Source: Planctomyces sp. SH-PL62
GTDB taxonomy: Bacteria > Planctomycetota > Planctomycetia > Planctomycetales > Planctomycetaceae
Reading direction: 5' to 3'
DNA: 54,694 bases
NCBI GenBank assembly: GCA_945905295.1
Contig: CAMDPX010000014.1
Location: forward strand, 1-54,694
The stretch's first letter is position 1. The number at the start of each line of letters is the position of its first letter. Positions 43,201-51,800 of the stretch are shown here, in pieces. Under the pieces are notes generated by a model. It saw only the letters and a program-made list of their open reading frames with translations. It was not told the origin of the DNA and searched no databases. The translations under genes were made by a program, and so were the position numbers.

Positions 43201-44204
43201 TGCCGGTCGCGCTCTTCAATCATCACGAACTGGCCGCCGCCGACATAGGTCAGTCCTTCCGGGTCATAGAACTCCGTCCCTTGTGGGCTGCCGCCGAGAG
43301 CCAACGTCATGGAGTCAATCAACTGCCCGGTCTTCGTCACCTGCACGATCGACGTTCCACCGTCGCCGACGACGAACAGCGTGTCGGTGTCCCAGTTGTA
43401 GGTCACCGCCGAGACTTCCTGAGCCAACAGGCTGTTGGCGGGCGGAGTGGTCCGTGTCGGTTCGGGCAGATCGAACCGCCCGACGCGGACGTAGGTCGAG
43501 AGATCTATCGAGGTAAACGTGTTGCCTGGAGAACCAGTCTCGGCACCATTCGACGCAAGGAATCCCCCCTTGGCCCCGGCGACACTCAGACTGGAGACGG
43601 TCGGCAGCGGAAGTGTCGCGCTCCCCAGGCCGGCAGTGTTCTCGAAAGTGGCGGTGGCCGCGGCCGCGCCGAAGCCGACGCCAGTGATCCTGGTTCCGCC
43701 AGCATCGAAAAGATTCACCGCATCGCCCGAACTGCTGAGTCCCACACCCGAGCCTCCATAAGCCCCAATGAGAATTCCGGAAGGGGGAGTTGGACTCCCA
43801 AACCAAGCGGACGAGAAGGCCGCGATGATCGCCGCGTCGGTCGTGCCGGCGGCATTTCCCTCAAAGAAAACCGCCGACTCGCCGGCGGGAATGCTCGTCA
43901 CTCCGCGAAGCGCCACCGCTGAGGCGAATGAGTTCGAGCTGTCATCAAACTTCCAGCCGCTGATATTCACAGCGCTGGCACCGATATTCGTCACTTCAAA
44001 CCAGTCAGCGGCATAGGTGCCGTTACTACTTCCCGATGGATGCACTTCGGAGATGACGACCTGTGCCGACAACAGCTCGCGCGGCTCCAACGATTCAAGC
44101 ATCCGCGGGCAAGCGATGTCTTGCGTCGAGCGTCGTCGCTTTGCGTAACGCCCATTGCCACGGGTGAAGAGCTTGCGAAAGAAGGAAGCATTAAGAAACG
44201 ACAT
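40287..44204 (-). CDS. Giant lamin-tail-domain surface protein
   Basis: The predicted protein has 1305 residues. It opens with a basic region and LESLEPRELLSA, the motif that starts many planctomycete surface proteins. Three lamin-tail domains are recognised by VISEVHPSG/FISEVAPWSSGNSP, ADWFEVTNxG and WKMDDxSNxFAxAVxLNGVTSIxPGESVIF (about 48-210, 640-790, 815-965). Between the first two is a SdiA-regulated-type propeller (AVTYNWDTDTLFVVGDGG; EGLTYVGGGQFVMIEERDR) and a cadherin-like repeat. A tandem cadherin-like domain (FNVLTNDSDPNGD) and a helical C-terminal region follow. Lamin-tail modules in bacteria are extracellular and may bind surfaces or nucleic acid. A cell-surface location is inferred. 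Confidence 0.88.
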   Translation of the reverse strand: MSFLNASFFRKLFTRGNGRYAKRRRSTQDIACPRMLESLEPRELLSAQVVISEVHPSGSSNGTYAADWFEVTNIGASAVNISGWKFDDSSNSFASAVALRGVTSIPAGESAVFFEGNAAGTTDAAIIAAFSSAWFGSPTPPSGILIGAYGGSGVGLSSSGDAVNLFDAGGTRITGVGFGAAAATATFENTAGLGSATLPLPTVSSLSVAGAKGGFLASNGAETGSPGNTFTSIDLSTYVRVGRFDLPEPTRTTPPANSLLAQEVSAVTYNWDTDTLFVVGDGGTSIVQVTKTGQLIDSMTLALGGSPQGTEFYDPEGLTYVGGGQFVMIEERDRQVSLLTYVSGTTLTRGDVLTVDLGTFVPNIGIEGISYDPLTSGFIAVKETAPQGVFQTGIDFNAGTATNGSPTSVNSTNLFDPALVNLLDLADVFALSNLSPLTGRADFSNLLLLSQEEGKIVNVDRFGNVFSSLTIVSDPGNPLSVPAQQHEGLTMDGNGFLYVVSENGGGDFDHAQLWVYAPSSVPNQAPTALTLTNQVSSIVENTSTVTRIKVADVIVTDDGLGTNNLSVSGTDALFFEVDSTGLYLKAGTNLDFETKSSYSVTVEVNDLTVGTTPDATAAYSLAVTDVINEDPSHPSLFISEVAPWSSGNSPIGADWFEITNTGNSAVNLTGWKMDDNSNTFAAAVTLNGVTSIAPGESVIFVETANLTAARTAFLNTWFGGSGPAGLQIGSYSGGGVGLSTGGDAVNLFNSAGVLQANVTFGVSPTVTFRTFNNAAALNNTVVSQLSAVGVNGALVAVNDVNEIGSPGTVGKLFVSEVAPWSSGNSPVAADWFEVTNSTAFAIDITGWKMDDSSGSFAASVALNGITSIAPGESVIFLETNDLAGKSAAFRSTWFSAYAPAGLQIGNYTGGGVGLSTGGDAVNLYTSTGTLKAGVTFGASPAGPSFATFDNAAGLNIAAISQLSVASINGAFIALTDANEIGSPGTINNAPPVAVTDNVSTTEETAVTFNVLTNDSDPNGDSRTIISTTAVGHGTLANNGNGSFTYTPAFNFNGSDSFTYTITDGKGGTSTTTVNITVDAVNDAPVLTVPGLQTTVEDLGVTVTGIAVTDVDVNEGTGVMQVTLSVGSGKLTVPTNILGGLVAAQVLNNGTGAVVLQGPIAAVNATLAAGVTYLGNLNFHGTDTLSIVADDLGNTGSGGALTDSDSVSIHVLSPSEQIIQLQAAVQNLNSQGALNKGQTNSLLKKLEHALDQLDKGKTKVAYNMIGAFKNEVQALTSAGVLTPVQGLSLLTAAELLSQSLQIGGGF

Positions 44205-44503
44205 AGTGACTCCTCATGAGTGAATGACTCGCGGGCCAACATGGCCACGCAATCGAAAGGTGCTCGCGTTTTACTCAGCAACGTGAGGATCACGAGTACG
44301 CTTGGTGAGGATCACTTGGTCGTTCGATGAATTCCTGAAGAGGCTTACGAGAGACCGGTATCGGAAACCAATCAATGGCTCATGTAACGGCCTGACGAAA
44401 GAAGGCCGCCTCGGCGTTCGACAATGGATCGGTGCAATCGAATCGAGTCATCGAGGCGTGACAGCAACGTGCGGAGACAAAGATGTTGGCGATCCCACCA
44501 ACG

Positions 44504-44941
44504 TCAGTGACACGCAACAACGGGTTTTCGAAGGCGGCAGCTCACGTCCGGTCGACCGGCATCACGGAGGTCAAACTCGATCGCGCGAATGCAATCGAGC
44601 AGCCTGCCCATCAGAAATGGTTTGCGAAGGTAGCGAAACACGCAGGACGCTTCGCGAAGCTGGGCGACATTTTCATCCGCCGTGTAACCCGTCAGGATCA
44701 CGTTGGGATTGCACTGCGGGCCGGATTCTTCGGACAGGTAGTCCAGCAAGCCCTCGGCACCGCCCCAAGGCATGTCCACAGAGGCGACAATCACGGCGGG
44801 GAACTCGTGGTGAATGATCGACAAGCACTCCACGCCGCCGGACGCGGTGAGCACTCGGTAGCCGCACCGACTCAAATAGTGTTCGTACAACTTGTCCAAT
44901 TCGCGATCGTCGTCCGCAATCAAGATCGTTGGTGACATCAC
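44504..44941 (-). CDS. Single-domain response regulator (copy 2)
   Basis: This 145-residue receiver protein begins SPTILIADDDRELDKLYEHYLSRCGYRVL. The phosphoacceptor is D56 (VASVDMPWGG), with VILTGYT and YLRKPFLMGRLLD. It is a paralogue of 17292-17747, near identical over TASGGVECL and VASVDMPWGGAxGLLD. The pocket has the full acidic DDD, where copy 1 has DND. The upstream DNA is also related to copy 1, so the promoter region was duplicated too. It ends RKPVVACH, beyond the shared IEFDLR. The cognate kinase is not obvious. Confidence 0.88.
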   Translation of the reverse strand: MMSPTILIADDDRELDKLYEHYLSRCGYRVLTASGGVECLSIIHHEFPAVIVASVDMPWGGAEGLLDYLSEESGPQCNPNVILTGYTADENVAQLREASCVFRYLRKPFLMGRLLDCIRAIEFDLRDAGRPDVSCRLRKPVVACH

Positions 44942-45207
44942 AGTGGTCCTTTCAAAGTGGGAAGTGGCAGCCTGACCGATCTTGCCCGAGGAACATGAAA
45001 TCGCGGAGAACGCCGTCTTAATTCTGGTCGAGTCCGCGATGGCGATCCTTGCTCGAAAACACGATTCAGAGCCGCTACCACCTGACGATCGGAACCGGTG
45101 CCGTGACCAGCGTGATGAGCCACGCGATCAGTCCGTCGCGCCATCTTCGCCGATGTCACAAAGCCCCATGAATGTCATCGAGTTCGAAGGATCTCTGGCC
45201 TGGTCAC

Positions 45208-45687
45208 TCAGTTGCCAATCAACCCGCCGAACTGCCGCACCGCTTCATAGACGACCGTGTTCGCCGTGCTCGCGAGGTTCAAGCTGCGCACCACTTCGTT
45301 CATCGGCAACTTGAGATTGTTCGCGAGATGCTCGTTGCGGATCGACTCCGGCAACCCGCGCGTCTCGCTGCCGAACAGCAGGATGTCGCCGCGCTGAAAG
45401 TCCGCGTCCCAGACCATGCGAGTCGCGAACTTCGTCAAGCACCAGATTCGTCGTCCTGGCAATCGCTCGCGAACTTCGTCGAAGGAATCGACCGCTTCCC
45501 AATTGAGATGTTGCCAGTAATCCATGCCCGCTCGGCGCAGATGTTTTTCATCGAGCCGAAAGCCCAGCGGACGGATCAGCCACAGCTTGGCTCCGACGGC
45601 GACACAGGTGCGGCCAATGTTGCCCGTGTTCTGCGGGATGTCCGGCTGGTAAAGGACGACGTGCAATAACGGTTCTGGATTTGTCAT
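45208..45687 (-). CDS. trmL: tRNA (cytidine(34)-2'-O)-methyltransferase
   Basis: This 159-residue SPOUT methyltransferase 2'-O-methylates the wobble base of certain tRNA-Leu isoacceptors. Motifs in order are [53 protein letters not shown] and [26 protein letters not shown], which form the trefoil-knot SAM site. The ATG at 45687 gives the normal family length; an upstream in-frame ATG at 45726 adds 13 residues unlike the family. It lies downstream of the NAMPT gene and is separated from it by repeat H. Confidence 0.93.
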   Translation of the reverse strand: MTNPEPLLHVVLYQPDIPQNTGNIGRTCVAVGAKLWLIRPLGFRLDEKHLRRAGMDYWQHLNWEAVDSFDEVRERLPGRRIWCLTKFATRMVWDADFQRGDILLFGSETRGLPESIRNEHLANNLKLPMNEVVRSLNLASTANTVVYEAVRQFGGLIGN

Positions 45688-45764
45688 GGCGAACGGAGTT
45701 GTCTCGATGCGACCTGCACACGGCAACCGAAACGGTGGGTAGCATGTTCGCCGACAGGTCTTCC

Positions 45765-45846
45765 ATTCGTCGTCTCCTTTGATTCGTCGGGCTCCTGAAT
45801 TGCCTATTCGGAGGAAGAGCCCGACGAATCGAAGGAGACGACGAAT
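45765..45846. repeat. Long inverted repeat H (30-bp arms)
   Basis: Arms at 45765-45794 and 45817-45846 match at 29 of 30 positions (left begins ATTCGTCGTCTCCTTT, right ends GAGACGACGAAT) around a 22-base loop. It stands 5 bases after the end of the NAMPT gene in its direction of transcription and could terminate it, or be a small non-autonomous insertion. Confidence 0.85.
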
Positions 45847-45851
45847 TGGGT

Positions 45852-47237
45852 TTACCGAGAACGTTGGCGAATGTCGTCGAAGCTGTCGCGTCGGGAGAGT
45901 CGGCCGTTCTCGAAAACTGTTTGGAGCAGATCAGGAGGATTCGGTAGTTCGGACTCACGCACCGTTCGCAAGTTCCCGTCGTCGTCGCGGATCAATTTCA
46001 ATCGCCCTGCCTTCGACTTCTTACCGCCGTCGGTCACGGGGCGTTTGAAGACATCCCGTTCCTGATCGCCAACAACGATCGATGAGCACTTGAACGCGAA
46101 CCGTTGAGTGTCGCGATTCAGTTTCTGAAGCAACCCGCCGCCTGAGCCAAACGCGATGTTGTCGGCCGACCAACCGGCATCCTTCATCGCCGACAAGATC
46201 TTGCCCAGCATCGTGAAGTCGATGCCGTCCCCTTGGATCACGCGCACCTTGGGATGCAGCACTCGAAAGCCGAGCGAATTAGTGGTCGTCCCGAAGGACT
46301 CGCCCAATCGTCTCAACACTTCAACGACAATGGTTGGCGGATCACCCGAATCAGGCCGCACGACAAGCACGCCATCACGGGCCAAGACAATATCCTTGAG
46401 CGCGTCACCCCAATAATCGCTGCACGCGCGGAAGATATCGAAGCTGTCGCTGACGCATGCGACGAGTCCCGTCGGGTACTGCGTCAGCATGTTTCGCATT
46501 GCGTCGAGCTCTCGCTCTTCGCCCCAACTGGTGATCGTGCTGTGTTCGGCTGCCGGGATGCTAAAGCCGGCCATCTCGCAGCCGTAGAACTGCCGAGCCA
46601 GCAGCAAACCAGGAATTGTGTCGGTCCCCTGAAAGTTGACGAGATGCGCCGCTCCGCCGAGCGCCGCTTGCTCTGGGCAGGTCACGCCTCGAAAGCCGAA
46701 GTCGTGCAGTTTGAATCCGATCAAACTCGGATCGCCGGTCTCACGCAGGAACCGCAGCAGCACTTGCTTCATCGCTCGGCTTTGCGTGGCGACGGTGCTG
46801 GGATACCAGACTTGAACGAGCAACGTCTCCAACCAATTTGTCAGCCAGTACGCTTCGTCGTCGGTGTTCTCGACGGTCATCAGCACGTTGCTTTCGGGGA
46901 CGATCGTCCCTTCCGGCACCGCTTTGATGACGATCGGCAATCGGCCGCCATGCTTGTCGAGGATGTGCTGCCAGCCGACTCGGTTGAAGACATCGCCGCC
47001 GAAGTGTTGCCGAAACAGCGACTCCGCCGCGTCGAGTTTCGCGGCCGTGACGACCTCACCGGCCAGATACCGTTCGAGAAAATACCGCAGCCCAAAGAAG
47101 CAGACCTCCGGATAGGTGCTGCCTGAGCGCGACTCGAAGTACGAATAGACTCGCCGAGTCCCCGGCGGGTATTGCTTGAAGTGCGAGACCTTGTAGCTGT
47201 CGGTCAGCCAGCAGATGTTGTTGAGCCAGTCGTGCAT
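45852..47237 (-). CDS. nadV: Nicotinamide phosphoribosyltransferase
   Basis: This 461-residue protein catalyses nicotinamide + PRPP to NMN, the salvage route to NAD+. It matches the NAMPT family over its length: [89 protein letters not shown] and [25 protein letters not shown]. No other NAD-metabolism gene is near. Bacterial NadV occurs sporadically and is often horizontally transferred or phage-borne, but base composition here looks like that of neighbours. The start ATG at 47237 gives [16 protein letters not shown] as expected. Confidence 0.94.
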   Translation of the reverse strand: MHDWLNNICWLTDSYKVSHFKQYPPGTRRVYSYFESRSGSTYPEVCFFGLRYFLERYLAGEVVTAAKLDAAESLFRQHFGGDVFNRVGWQHILDKHGGRLPIVIKAVPEGTIVPESNVLMTVENTDDEAYWLTNWLETLLVQVWYPSTVATQSRAMKQVLLRFLRETGDPSLIGFKLHDFGFRGVTCPEQAALGGAAHLVNFQGTDTIPGLLLARQFYGCEMAGFSIPAAEHSTITSWGEERELDAMRNMLTQYPTGLVACVSDSFDIFRACSDYWGDALKDIVLARDGVLVVRPDSGDPPTIVVEVLRRLGESFGTTTNSLGFRVLHPKVRVIQGDGIDFTMLGKILSAMKDAGWSADNIAFGSGGGLLQKLNRDTQRFAFKCSSIVVGDQERDVFKRPVTDGGKKSKAGRLKLIRDDDGNLRTVRESELPNPPDLLQTVFENGRLSRRDSFDDIRQRSR

Positions 47238-47292
47238 GTGGAGTGCCCAGCGTGCGCCTGATCGCTGATGAGTGAAACGTCCGGTGGAAAAC

Positions 47293-47326
47293 TAACCCGA
47301 AGCGTGAGCGAGGGCGAGCGTCCCTC
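47293..47326. repeat. Palindromic repeat family C, half copy
   Basis: TAACCCGAAGCGTGAGCGAGGG matches one arm of C1 (26969), followed by a short GAGGGCGAGCGTCCCTC hairpin; the other long arm is missing or degenerate. Confidence 0.55.
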
Positions 47327-47403
47327 TGTCAACGCTCCGTTGATTCTGGCAACATGCCCGACCAGATTGCCGATCCATCCTCGTTCGCAGTTCGCGTGAC
47401 CCC

Positions 47404-48501
47404 ATGCGTATCCTCACGGCTGCATTTGTGCTGATGCTGCTCTACATGCACGGTGACGGCACTTTGCTCGACCAACCGTTGAGCATGTTTCGTGACGGCG
47501 GCCAGCGGTACTTCGGCGAGATTCTGTTTCTGATGCTGGGCATGATCGGCAGCCTCCTGATCCGTCAGTTGTTGGTCGCTGGGAGCTATGCGAGCGTCAC
47601 GGTCTTGAGCTTCTCGTTCGCGCTGCTGCTGGTCGTGGCGATCACGCCGTCCGTCGATCGGCTTCACGACGTGTGTGCGTTCGGGCTGCTGGGCCTCGTC
47701 GGAGGCTATTACACCGTGTGGTTGGGCTTGGAGAAACCGAACTGGCTTTGGCCGCATCTCGCCGCGCTGACGATCGTCGTACTCGGTGCCTGGTTCGGCG
47801 AGTACGGCTTCTGGCAGAAGTCGTTCATCCTTTACGTCGTGCTGCTGATCAACGTGCAGTACTCGCGCATAACGCTGATCTCCTGGCGGCAGAGCTTTGA
47901 TTTGTCGGAGATCGCGAGTTGGGGCGGGCTCCGAACCTGGTCTGTGCTGTTTGTCCTGGTGTTGTGTCATGCCCACCGTGACGCCAGGAATCTCGATTTG
48001 CCGCTGAGCATGTTTCGTGACGGCGACCAGCGCTACATCGGAGCGATCCTGTTTCTGCTGCTGGGCGGGATCGGAGCGATTCAGGTCCGAAAGCTTTTGA
48101 GCCTGCGAGCGTATGCGGGGGTCGGCACCTTGGGCATGGCGTTCGTGTTGCTGTTGATCGTGGCTCTGACGCCGTCCAATGGAGGCTTCCACATACTCTG
48201 CGCGCTGGGGCTGCTGAGTCTCGTCGGGGTCTACTACACGATGTGGCTGAGATTGGAAAAACCGAACTGGCTCTGGCCTCACGTCCTGCTGACGGCGGTC
48301 ATTCTGTCCGGTGCGATCTTTGGAGCCTATGGGTTCTGGCAGAAGGGGTTTATTCTCTACCTGCTGTTGCTGCTCAACGTGCAATACTCGTTCTTGAAGC
48401 ACATCTGCCCGGCCACAGGTGTGCGATACACGCTGATCCCCGTTGCCAACAAACGGCTGCCGCCTCGCCGAACGGTTTATCACTTGGATCGCGAAGGGTG
48501 A
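47404..48501 (+). CDS. Internally duplicated membrane protein
   Basis: This 365-residue protein has two halves of about 145 residues with the same sequence pattern (about 14-158 and 190-336). Both contain LPLSMFRDGxQRYxGxILFLxLGxIG, VALTP/AITPS, CALGLLxLVGxYYTxWLxLEKPNWLWPH and YGFWQKxFILYxxLLxNVQYS. Each half has four to five membrane helices, so the whole is a pseudo-twofold transporter- or channel-like protein. No family is recognised. The opposite strand is also open for a long way, but the hydrophobic pattern and repeat symmetry place the gene here. It ends 5 bases before the cytochrome gene and may be co-transcribed with it. Confidence 0.78.
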   Translation: MRILTAAFVLMLLYMHGDGTLLDQPLSMFRDGGQRYFGEILFLMLGMIGSLLIRQLLVAGSYASVTVLSFSFALLLVVAITPSVDRLHDVCAFGLLGLVGGYYTVWLGLEKPNWLWPHLAALTIVVLGAWFGEYGFWQKSFILYVVLLINVQYSRITLISWRQSFDLSEIASWGGLRTWSVLFVLVLCHAHRDARNLDLPLSMFRDGDQRYIGAILFLLLGGIGAIQVRKLLSLRAYAGVGTLGMAFVLLLIVALTPSNGGFHILCALGLLSLVGVYYTMWLRLEKPNWLWPHVLLTAVILSGAIFGAYGFWQKGFILYLLLLLNVQYSFLKHICPATGVRYTLIPVANKRLPPRRTVYHLDREG

Positions 48502-48506
48502 ACTTC

Positions 48507-51500
48507 ATGCTGAGTCGAATTGTTCGTTGCGGGTGCGTCCTGCTGTGCTGGTCCGTGCTGTTGGGGACCGCATTGACACAAGACAAATCGCAGGATGCGG
48601 CGGACAAGGACTACTCGGCCGAGCTACCTCGGATCGCATCGAAGTCGCCGGAGGATTCGGTCAAGGCGATGAAGCTCAAGGCCGGCTTTCACGCCGAGAT
48701 CGTCGCGGCCGAACCGCTGATCCGCTCGCCAATGGCGATGGACTTCGACGAATTCGGCCGGGCGTTTGTCGTCGAGCTTCCCGAATACAACCAATACGGC
48801 AGCGCAAAGCCACACGGCAAAGGAGCGATCAAGTTGCTGGAGGACACGAACGGCGACGGTCGCTTCGACAAGGCGACGGTCTACGTCGATGACCTCAACT
48901 ATCCGACAGCCGTCGCCTGCTGGGACGGCGGCATCCTGGTCGGTGTCGCACCGGACATCCTCTTCTGCAAAGACACTGACGGAGACGGCAAGGCCGACAT
49001 CCGCAAGAAACTCTTCACCGGCTTCGGAATGGATAAGGCCGGCGAAGGGATGCTCAATTCGATTCGCTGGCGAATCGACAATCGGTTTCACATTCCGACC
49101 GGCTTGGACGGTGGAGAGGTTCTGGCGATTGGCGAGCCGGAGGGCGTCAGCCCCCGGACGACTCCGAATGCTCTGGCGGCAAACAGTCCGGGGGCTGACG
49201 CCGCCCGGCTCGCCAAAGATCGCGTGATCAACGTCCGCGGCCAACACCTCCTTCTTGAACCGCGGGGGATGACCCTCACCGCCACCAGCGGTGGCGGCCA
49301 GCACGGCATGAGCCTCGACGATTGGAGCCAACGAGCATTCGTCTGCGGCAACAGCGAGCCGGTGCATCTCATCATGTACGACGGCCAATACCTCGCGCGG
49401 AATCCGTATCTGCAAGCTGCCGCTGCCGCGATCAACATCGCTCCGGAAGGAAAATTCACGAAGCTGATGCGGATCAGCGATGTTGAACCGTGGCGAGTCC
49501 TGCGGACTCGGCTGCGAAAGAAAGGAATCATCCCCGGCTCGGATGAAGGGGGCACTCCGTCCGGCTTCTTCACCGGCGCGACCGGCATCACCGTCTATCG
49601 TGGCGATGCCTGGCCGGCCGAGTATCGCGGTCAACTCTTCGTCGGCGAGGTCGCGAACAACCTCGTGTACCGCGCACGACTCGAACCCAACGGCGTCGGC
49701 CTGACCGCGCATCGAGCCGACACCGACGCCGAGTTCCTCGCATCAACAGACAACTGGTTCCGCCCAGTGCAGTTCGCGAACGCTCCCGACGGGACGCTGT
49801 ATGTGATCGACATGTACCGCGAGCTGATCGAGGGAGCCGCATTCCTCGCTCCGCAAATTCTGAAACACATGGACGCCAGCGCCGGAGCCGACAAGGGCCG
49901 CATCTATCGCATCGCTCCCGACGGCTTCCGATTCAAACCCGCTCCACGTCTCGGCGATTTGCCGACTATTGAACTGGTCAAACTCTTCGAGCATCCGAAC
50001 GGCTGGCATCGCGACACGGCCTCGCGGTTGATCTATCAACGGCAGGATCGAGCGGCGATCGAGCCGCTGCGACAAATGGCGATGACATCGAAGTCTGCTC
50101 TCGCGCGAGTGATGGCGATGTACTCGTTGCATGCGCTGTCGGCGCTGGACCCTTCGCTCGTTATCACCGCGCTCAGGCGAGCCGAAGGGCGTCAGCCCTC
50201 GGACGATTTGCGAACGACGAAAGATGTCCGGGGGCTAACGCCCGCCGGCTCGCCGGAAGAGCGTCAGCATTTGCTGCGTCTCGCGGAATCTTTTGCCGAT
50301 CAAGCCGAAGTCCGCGAGTCGGCGCTGCCTCTCGCAAACGATCCCGATTTGCGAGTCCGCTACCAAGCGGCCTTCACACTCGGAGCCTTCAACGGCGACG
50401 CGGCCACGCAGTCGCTGAAAACACTCGCCGCGCGAGACGGTGCGGATTCGTGGATGCAATTGGCGATCCTCAGTTCGGTGGGCAATCGCCGCGGTGAGTT
50501 TCTGGCCGCGCTGCTTTCCGACCACGGGGCCCGTAAGACCGCTCACGTCCGAACGCTGCTGAGTTCCATCACCTCTCAAATCGGAGCTGCGAATGCGAAG
50601 GACGATCTCGCGCTGTTCGTGCGGCAAATCGACAGTCTTTCGGCCGATGAGAAGCCGTTGGCCGAAGAGCTCGTGAAGAGTCTGGTCAGCAAACAACCGG
50701 CCGTCCGCGATTTGTTGGCCGGCGCGACGGGGGGAAAAGCGACCGCGATTCTCAATGCGATGATTCGGGATGCTCAGATGGTGGCCCGTGATGAGAAGAA
50801 AGCTCCGGCCGACCGAGCGGCTGCCGTGCGGACGCTTGCGACCGCGAACCTCGCTGAATTGAAAACGCTCTTTGCCGAATTGCTCCAATCGCGTCAGCCG
50901 CAGCCGGTGCAAGCGGCGGTCCTGGAAACGCTCGCTCGGTTCGACAGCCCCGACGTTCCGCCGTTGGTCATCACGGCGTGGCCTTCGCAGACACCACAGT
51001 TGCGAGCGACGTCCGTCGAAACGCTGTTCACTCGGCCGAAGTGGGTCGTGGCGTTTCTGGATGCCGTCGAGAAACAAACGATCGCCCGCGCCGATCTCGA
51101 TCCGGCTCGCGTCACGCTGCTTCAGAAACACAACGATGTCCTGATTCAAACTCGCGCCACCAAACTCTTCGCCGGAGCCACACTCGCGCGGCGGCAAGAG
51201 GTCGTCGATGCGTATCAGAAGTCGCTCGAACTGAAGGGGGACGTTGATCGCGGTCGCGCTCACTTCCGCAAGACGTGCGCGGCGTGTCACAAGCTCGAAG
51301 GTTTTGGCGAATCGATCGGTGCGGAACTCAACGCGATTCGCGACCGAGGCACCGCTGCCGTGTTGCTCAACATTCTGGACCCGAACCGTGAGGTGAAGCC
51401 GCAGTTCTTGAACTACGTCGTCCAACTCGACAGCGGCCGCACGCTGACCGGCATGATCGTCGCCGAGACCGCCAACAGCTTGACGCTCCGCAAACCGGAC

Positions 51501-51641
51501 AACACCAGCGAAACCATCCTGCGAGTCAACATCGACGAACTCAAAAGCACCGGCCTGTCGTTCATGCCCGAAGGCTTGGAGAAGCAACTCGACATCGCCG
51601 CAATGGCTGACGTGTTGGCGTATTTGAATTCGATCAAGTGA
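48507..51641 (+). CDS. PVC-type haem-binding dehydrogenase/cytochrome c protein
   Basis: This 1044-residue protein has a signal peptide (IVRCGCVLLCWSVLLGTALTQ). An N-terminal propeller of the planctomycete membrane-bound dehydrogenase type (about 40-440) follows: GFHAEIVAAEPLIRSPMAMDFDEFGRAFVVELPEYNQYG, EDTNGDGRFDKATVYVDDL, FGMDKAGEGMLNSIRW, LYVIDMYRELIEG. HEAT-like repeats come next (about 490-890). The C-terminal cytochrome c domain has CAACHKLEGFG (C924, C927, H928) and LDPNREVKPQFLNYVV. It is probably a periplasmic electron-transfer or sugar-oxidation protein. Two palindromic repeats add in-frame peptides near residues 209-236 and 557-583. ATG 48507 follows GAAGGG. Confidence 0.93.
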   Translation: MLSRIVRCGCVLLCWSVLLGTALTQDKSQDAADKDYSAELPRIASKSPEDSVKAMKLKAGFHAEIVAAEPLIRSPMAMDFDEFGRAFVVELPEYNQYGSAKPHGKGAIKLLEDTNGDGRFDKATVYVDDLNYPTAVACWDGGILVGVAPDILFCKDTDGDGKADIRKKLFTGFGMDKAGEGMLNSIRWRIDNRFHIPTGLDGGEVLAIGEPEGVSPRTTPNALAANSPGADAARLAKDRVINVRGQHLLLEPRGMTLTATSGGGQHGMSLDDWSQRAFVCGNSEPVHLIMYDGQYLARNPYLQAAAAAINIAPEGKFTKLMRISDVEPWRVLRTRLRKKGIIPGSDEGGTPSGFFTGATGITVYRGDAWPAEYRGQLFVGEVANNLVYRARLEPNGVGLTAHRADTDAEFLASTDNWFRPVQFANAPDGTLYVIDMYRELIEGAAFLAPQILKHMDASAGADKGRIYRIAPDGFRFKPAPRLGDLPTIELVKLFEHPNGWHRDTASRLIYQRQDRAAIEPLRQMAMTSKSALARVMAMYSLHALSALDPSLVITALRRAEGRQPSDDLRTTKDVRGLTPAGSPEERQHLLRLAESFADQAEVRESALPLANDPDLRVRYQAAFTLGAFNGDAATQSLKTLAARDGADSWMQLAILSSVGNRRGEFLAALLSDHGARKTAHVRTLLSSITSQIGAANAKDDLALFVRQIDSLSADEKPLAEELVKSLVSKQPAVRDLLAGATGGKATAILNAMIRDAQMVARDEKKAPADRAAAVRTLATANLAELKTLFAELLQSRQPQPVQAAVLETLARFDSPDVPPLVITAWPSQTPQLRATSVETLFTRPKWVVAFLDAVEKQTIARADLDPARVTLLQKHNDVLIQTRATKLFAGATLARRQEVVDAYQKSLELKGDVDRGRAHFRKTCAACHKLEGFGESIGAELNAIRDRGTAAVLLNILDPNREVKPQFLNYVVQLDSGRTLTGMIVAETANSLTLRKPDNTSETILRVNIDELKSTGLSFMPEGLEKQLDIAAMADVLAYLNSIK
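49131..49214. repeat. Palindromic repeat family A, copy 2 (inside the cytochrome gene)
   Basis: Arms GGCGAGCCGGAGGGCGTCAG and CTGACGCCGCCCGGCTCGCC pair around a loop of about 30 bases. It is a multiple of three (84 bases), stays open and encodes about 28 residues beginning GEPEGVSPRTT in the propeller domain. Confidence 0.87.
50176..50254. repeat. Palindromic repeat family A, copy 3 (inside the cytochrome gene)
   Basis: Arms GGCGAGCCGAAGGGCGTCAG and CTAACGCCCGCCGGCTCGCC. It encodes roughly RRAEGRQPSDDLRTTKDVRG and LTPAGSPEE in a frame different from copy 2, showing that the element is tolerated in more than one reading phase. Confidence 0.87.
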
Positions 51642-51707
51642 CATGTCACCGGGAATCCTCTTCCCGATCCAAACCAATGAGTGACCCCAAAAGGTTGTGA
51701 GCAAGGT

Positions 51708-51764
51708 GTGGGGCACGTTTTCAACGTGCCTGAAAATGAGCACGATGAAATCGTGCTCCACGAC
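51708..51764. repeat. Palindromic repeat family E, copy 2
   Basis: GTGGGGCACGTTTTCAACGTGCC, a short spacer, then GAGCACGATGAAATCGTGCTCCAC. The core is nearly identical to E1 but the outer GGGCTTGTCG arms are absent. It lies in the leader of the glycosyltransferase gene. Confidence 0.83.
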
Positions 51765-51800
51765 TGCACACAGCGTTCAACCGCCGCATCGAGAGACCCC

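Noticed and set aside
47329-48483. 384-codon minus-strand frame opposite the duplicated membrane protein
   Set aside because: Gln/Arg/His-rich composition is the usual complement of Leu-rich membrane codons; the plus strand has helices and a duplicated pattern.
50235-51761. 508-codon minus-strand frame opposite the cytochrome HEAT region
   Set aside because: No domain, and it crosses the CAACH haem site of the real gene in antisense.
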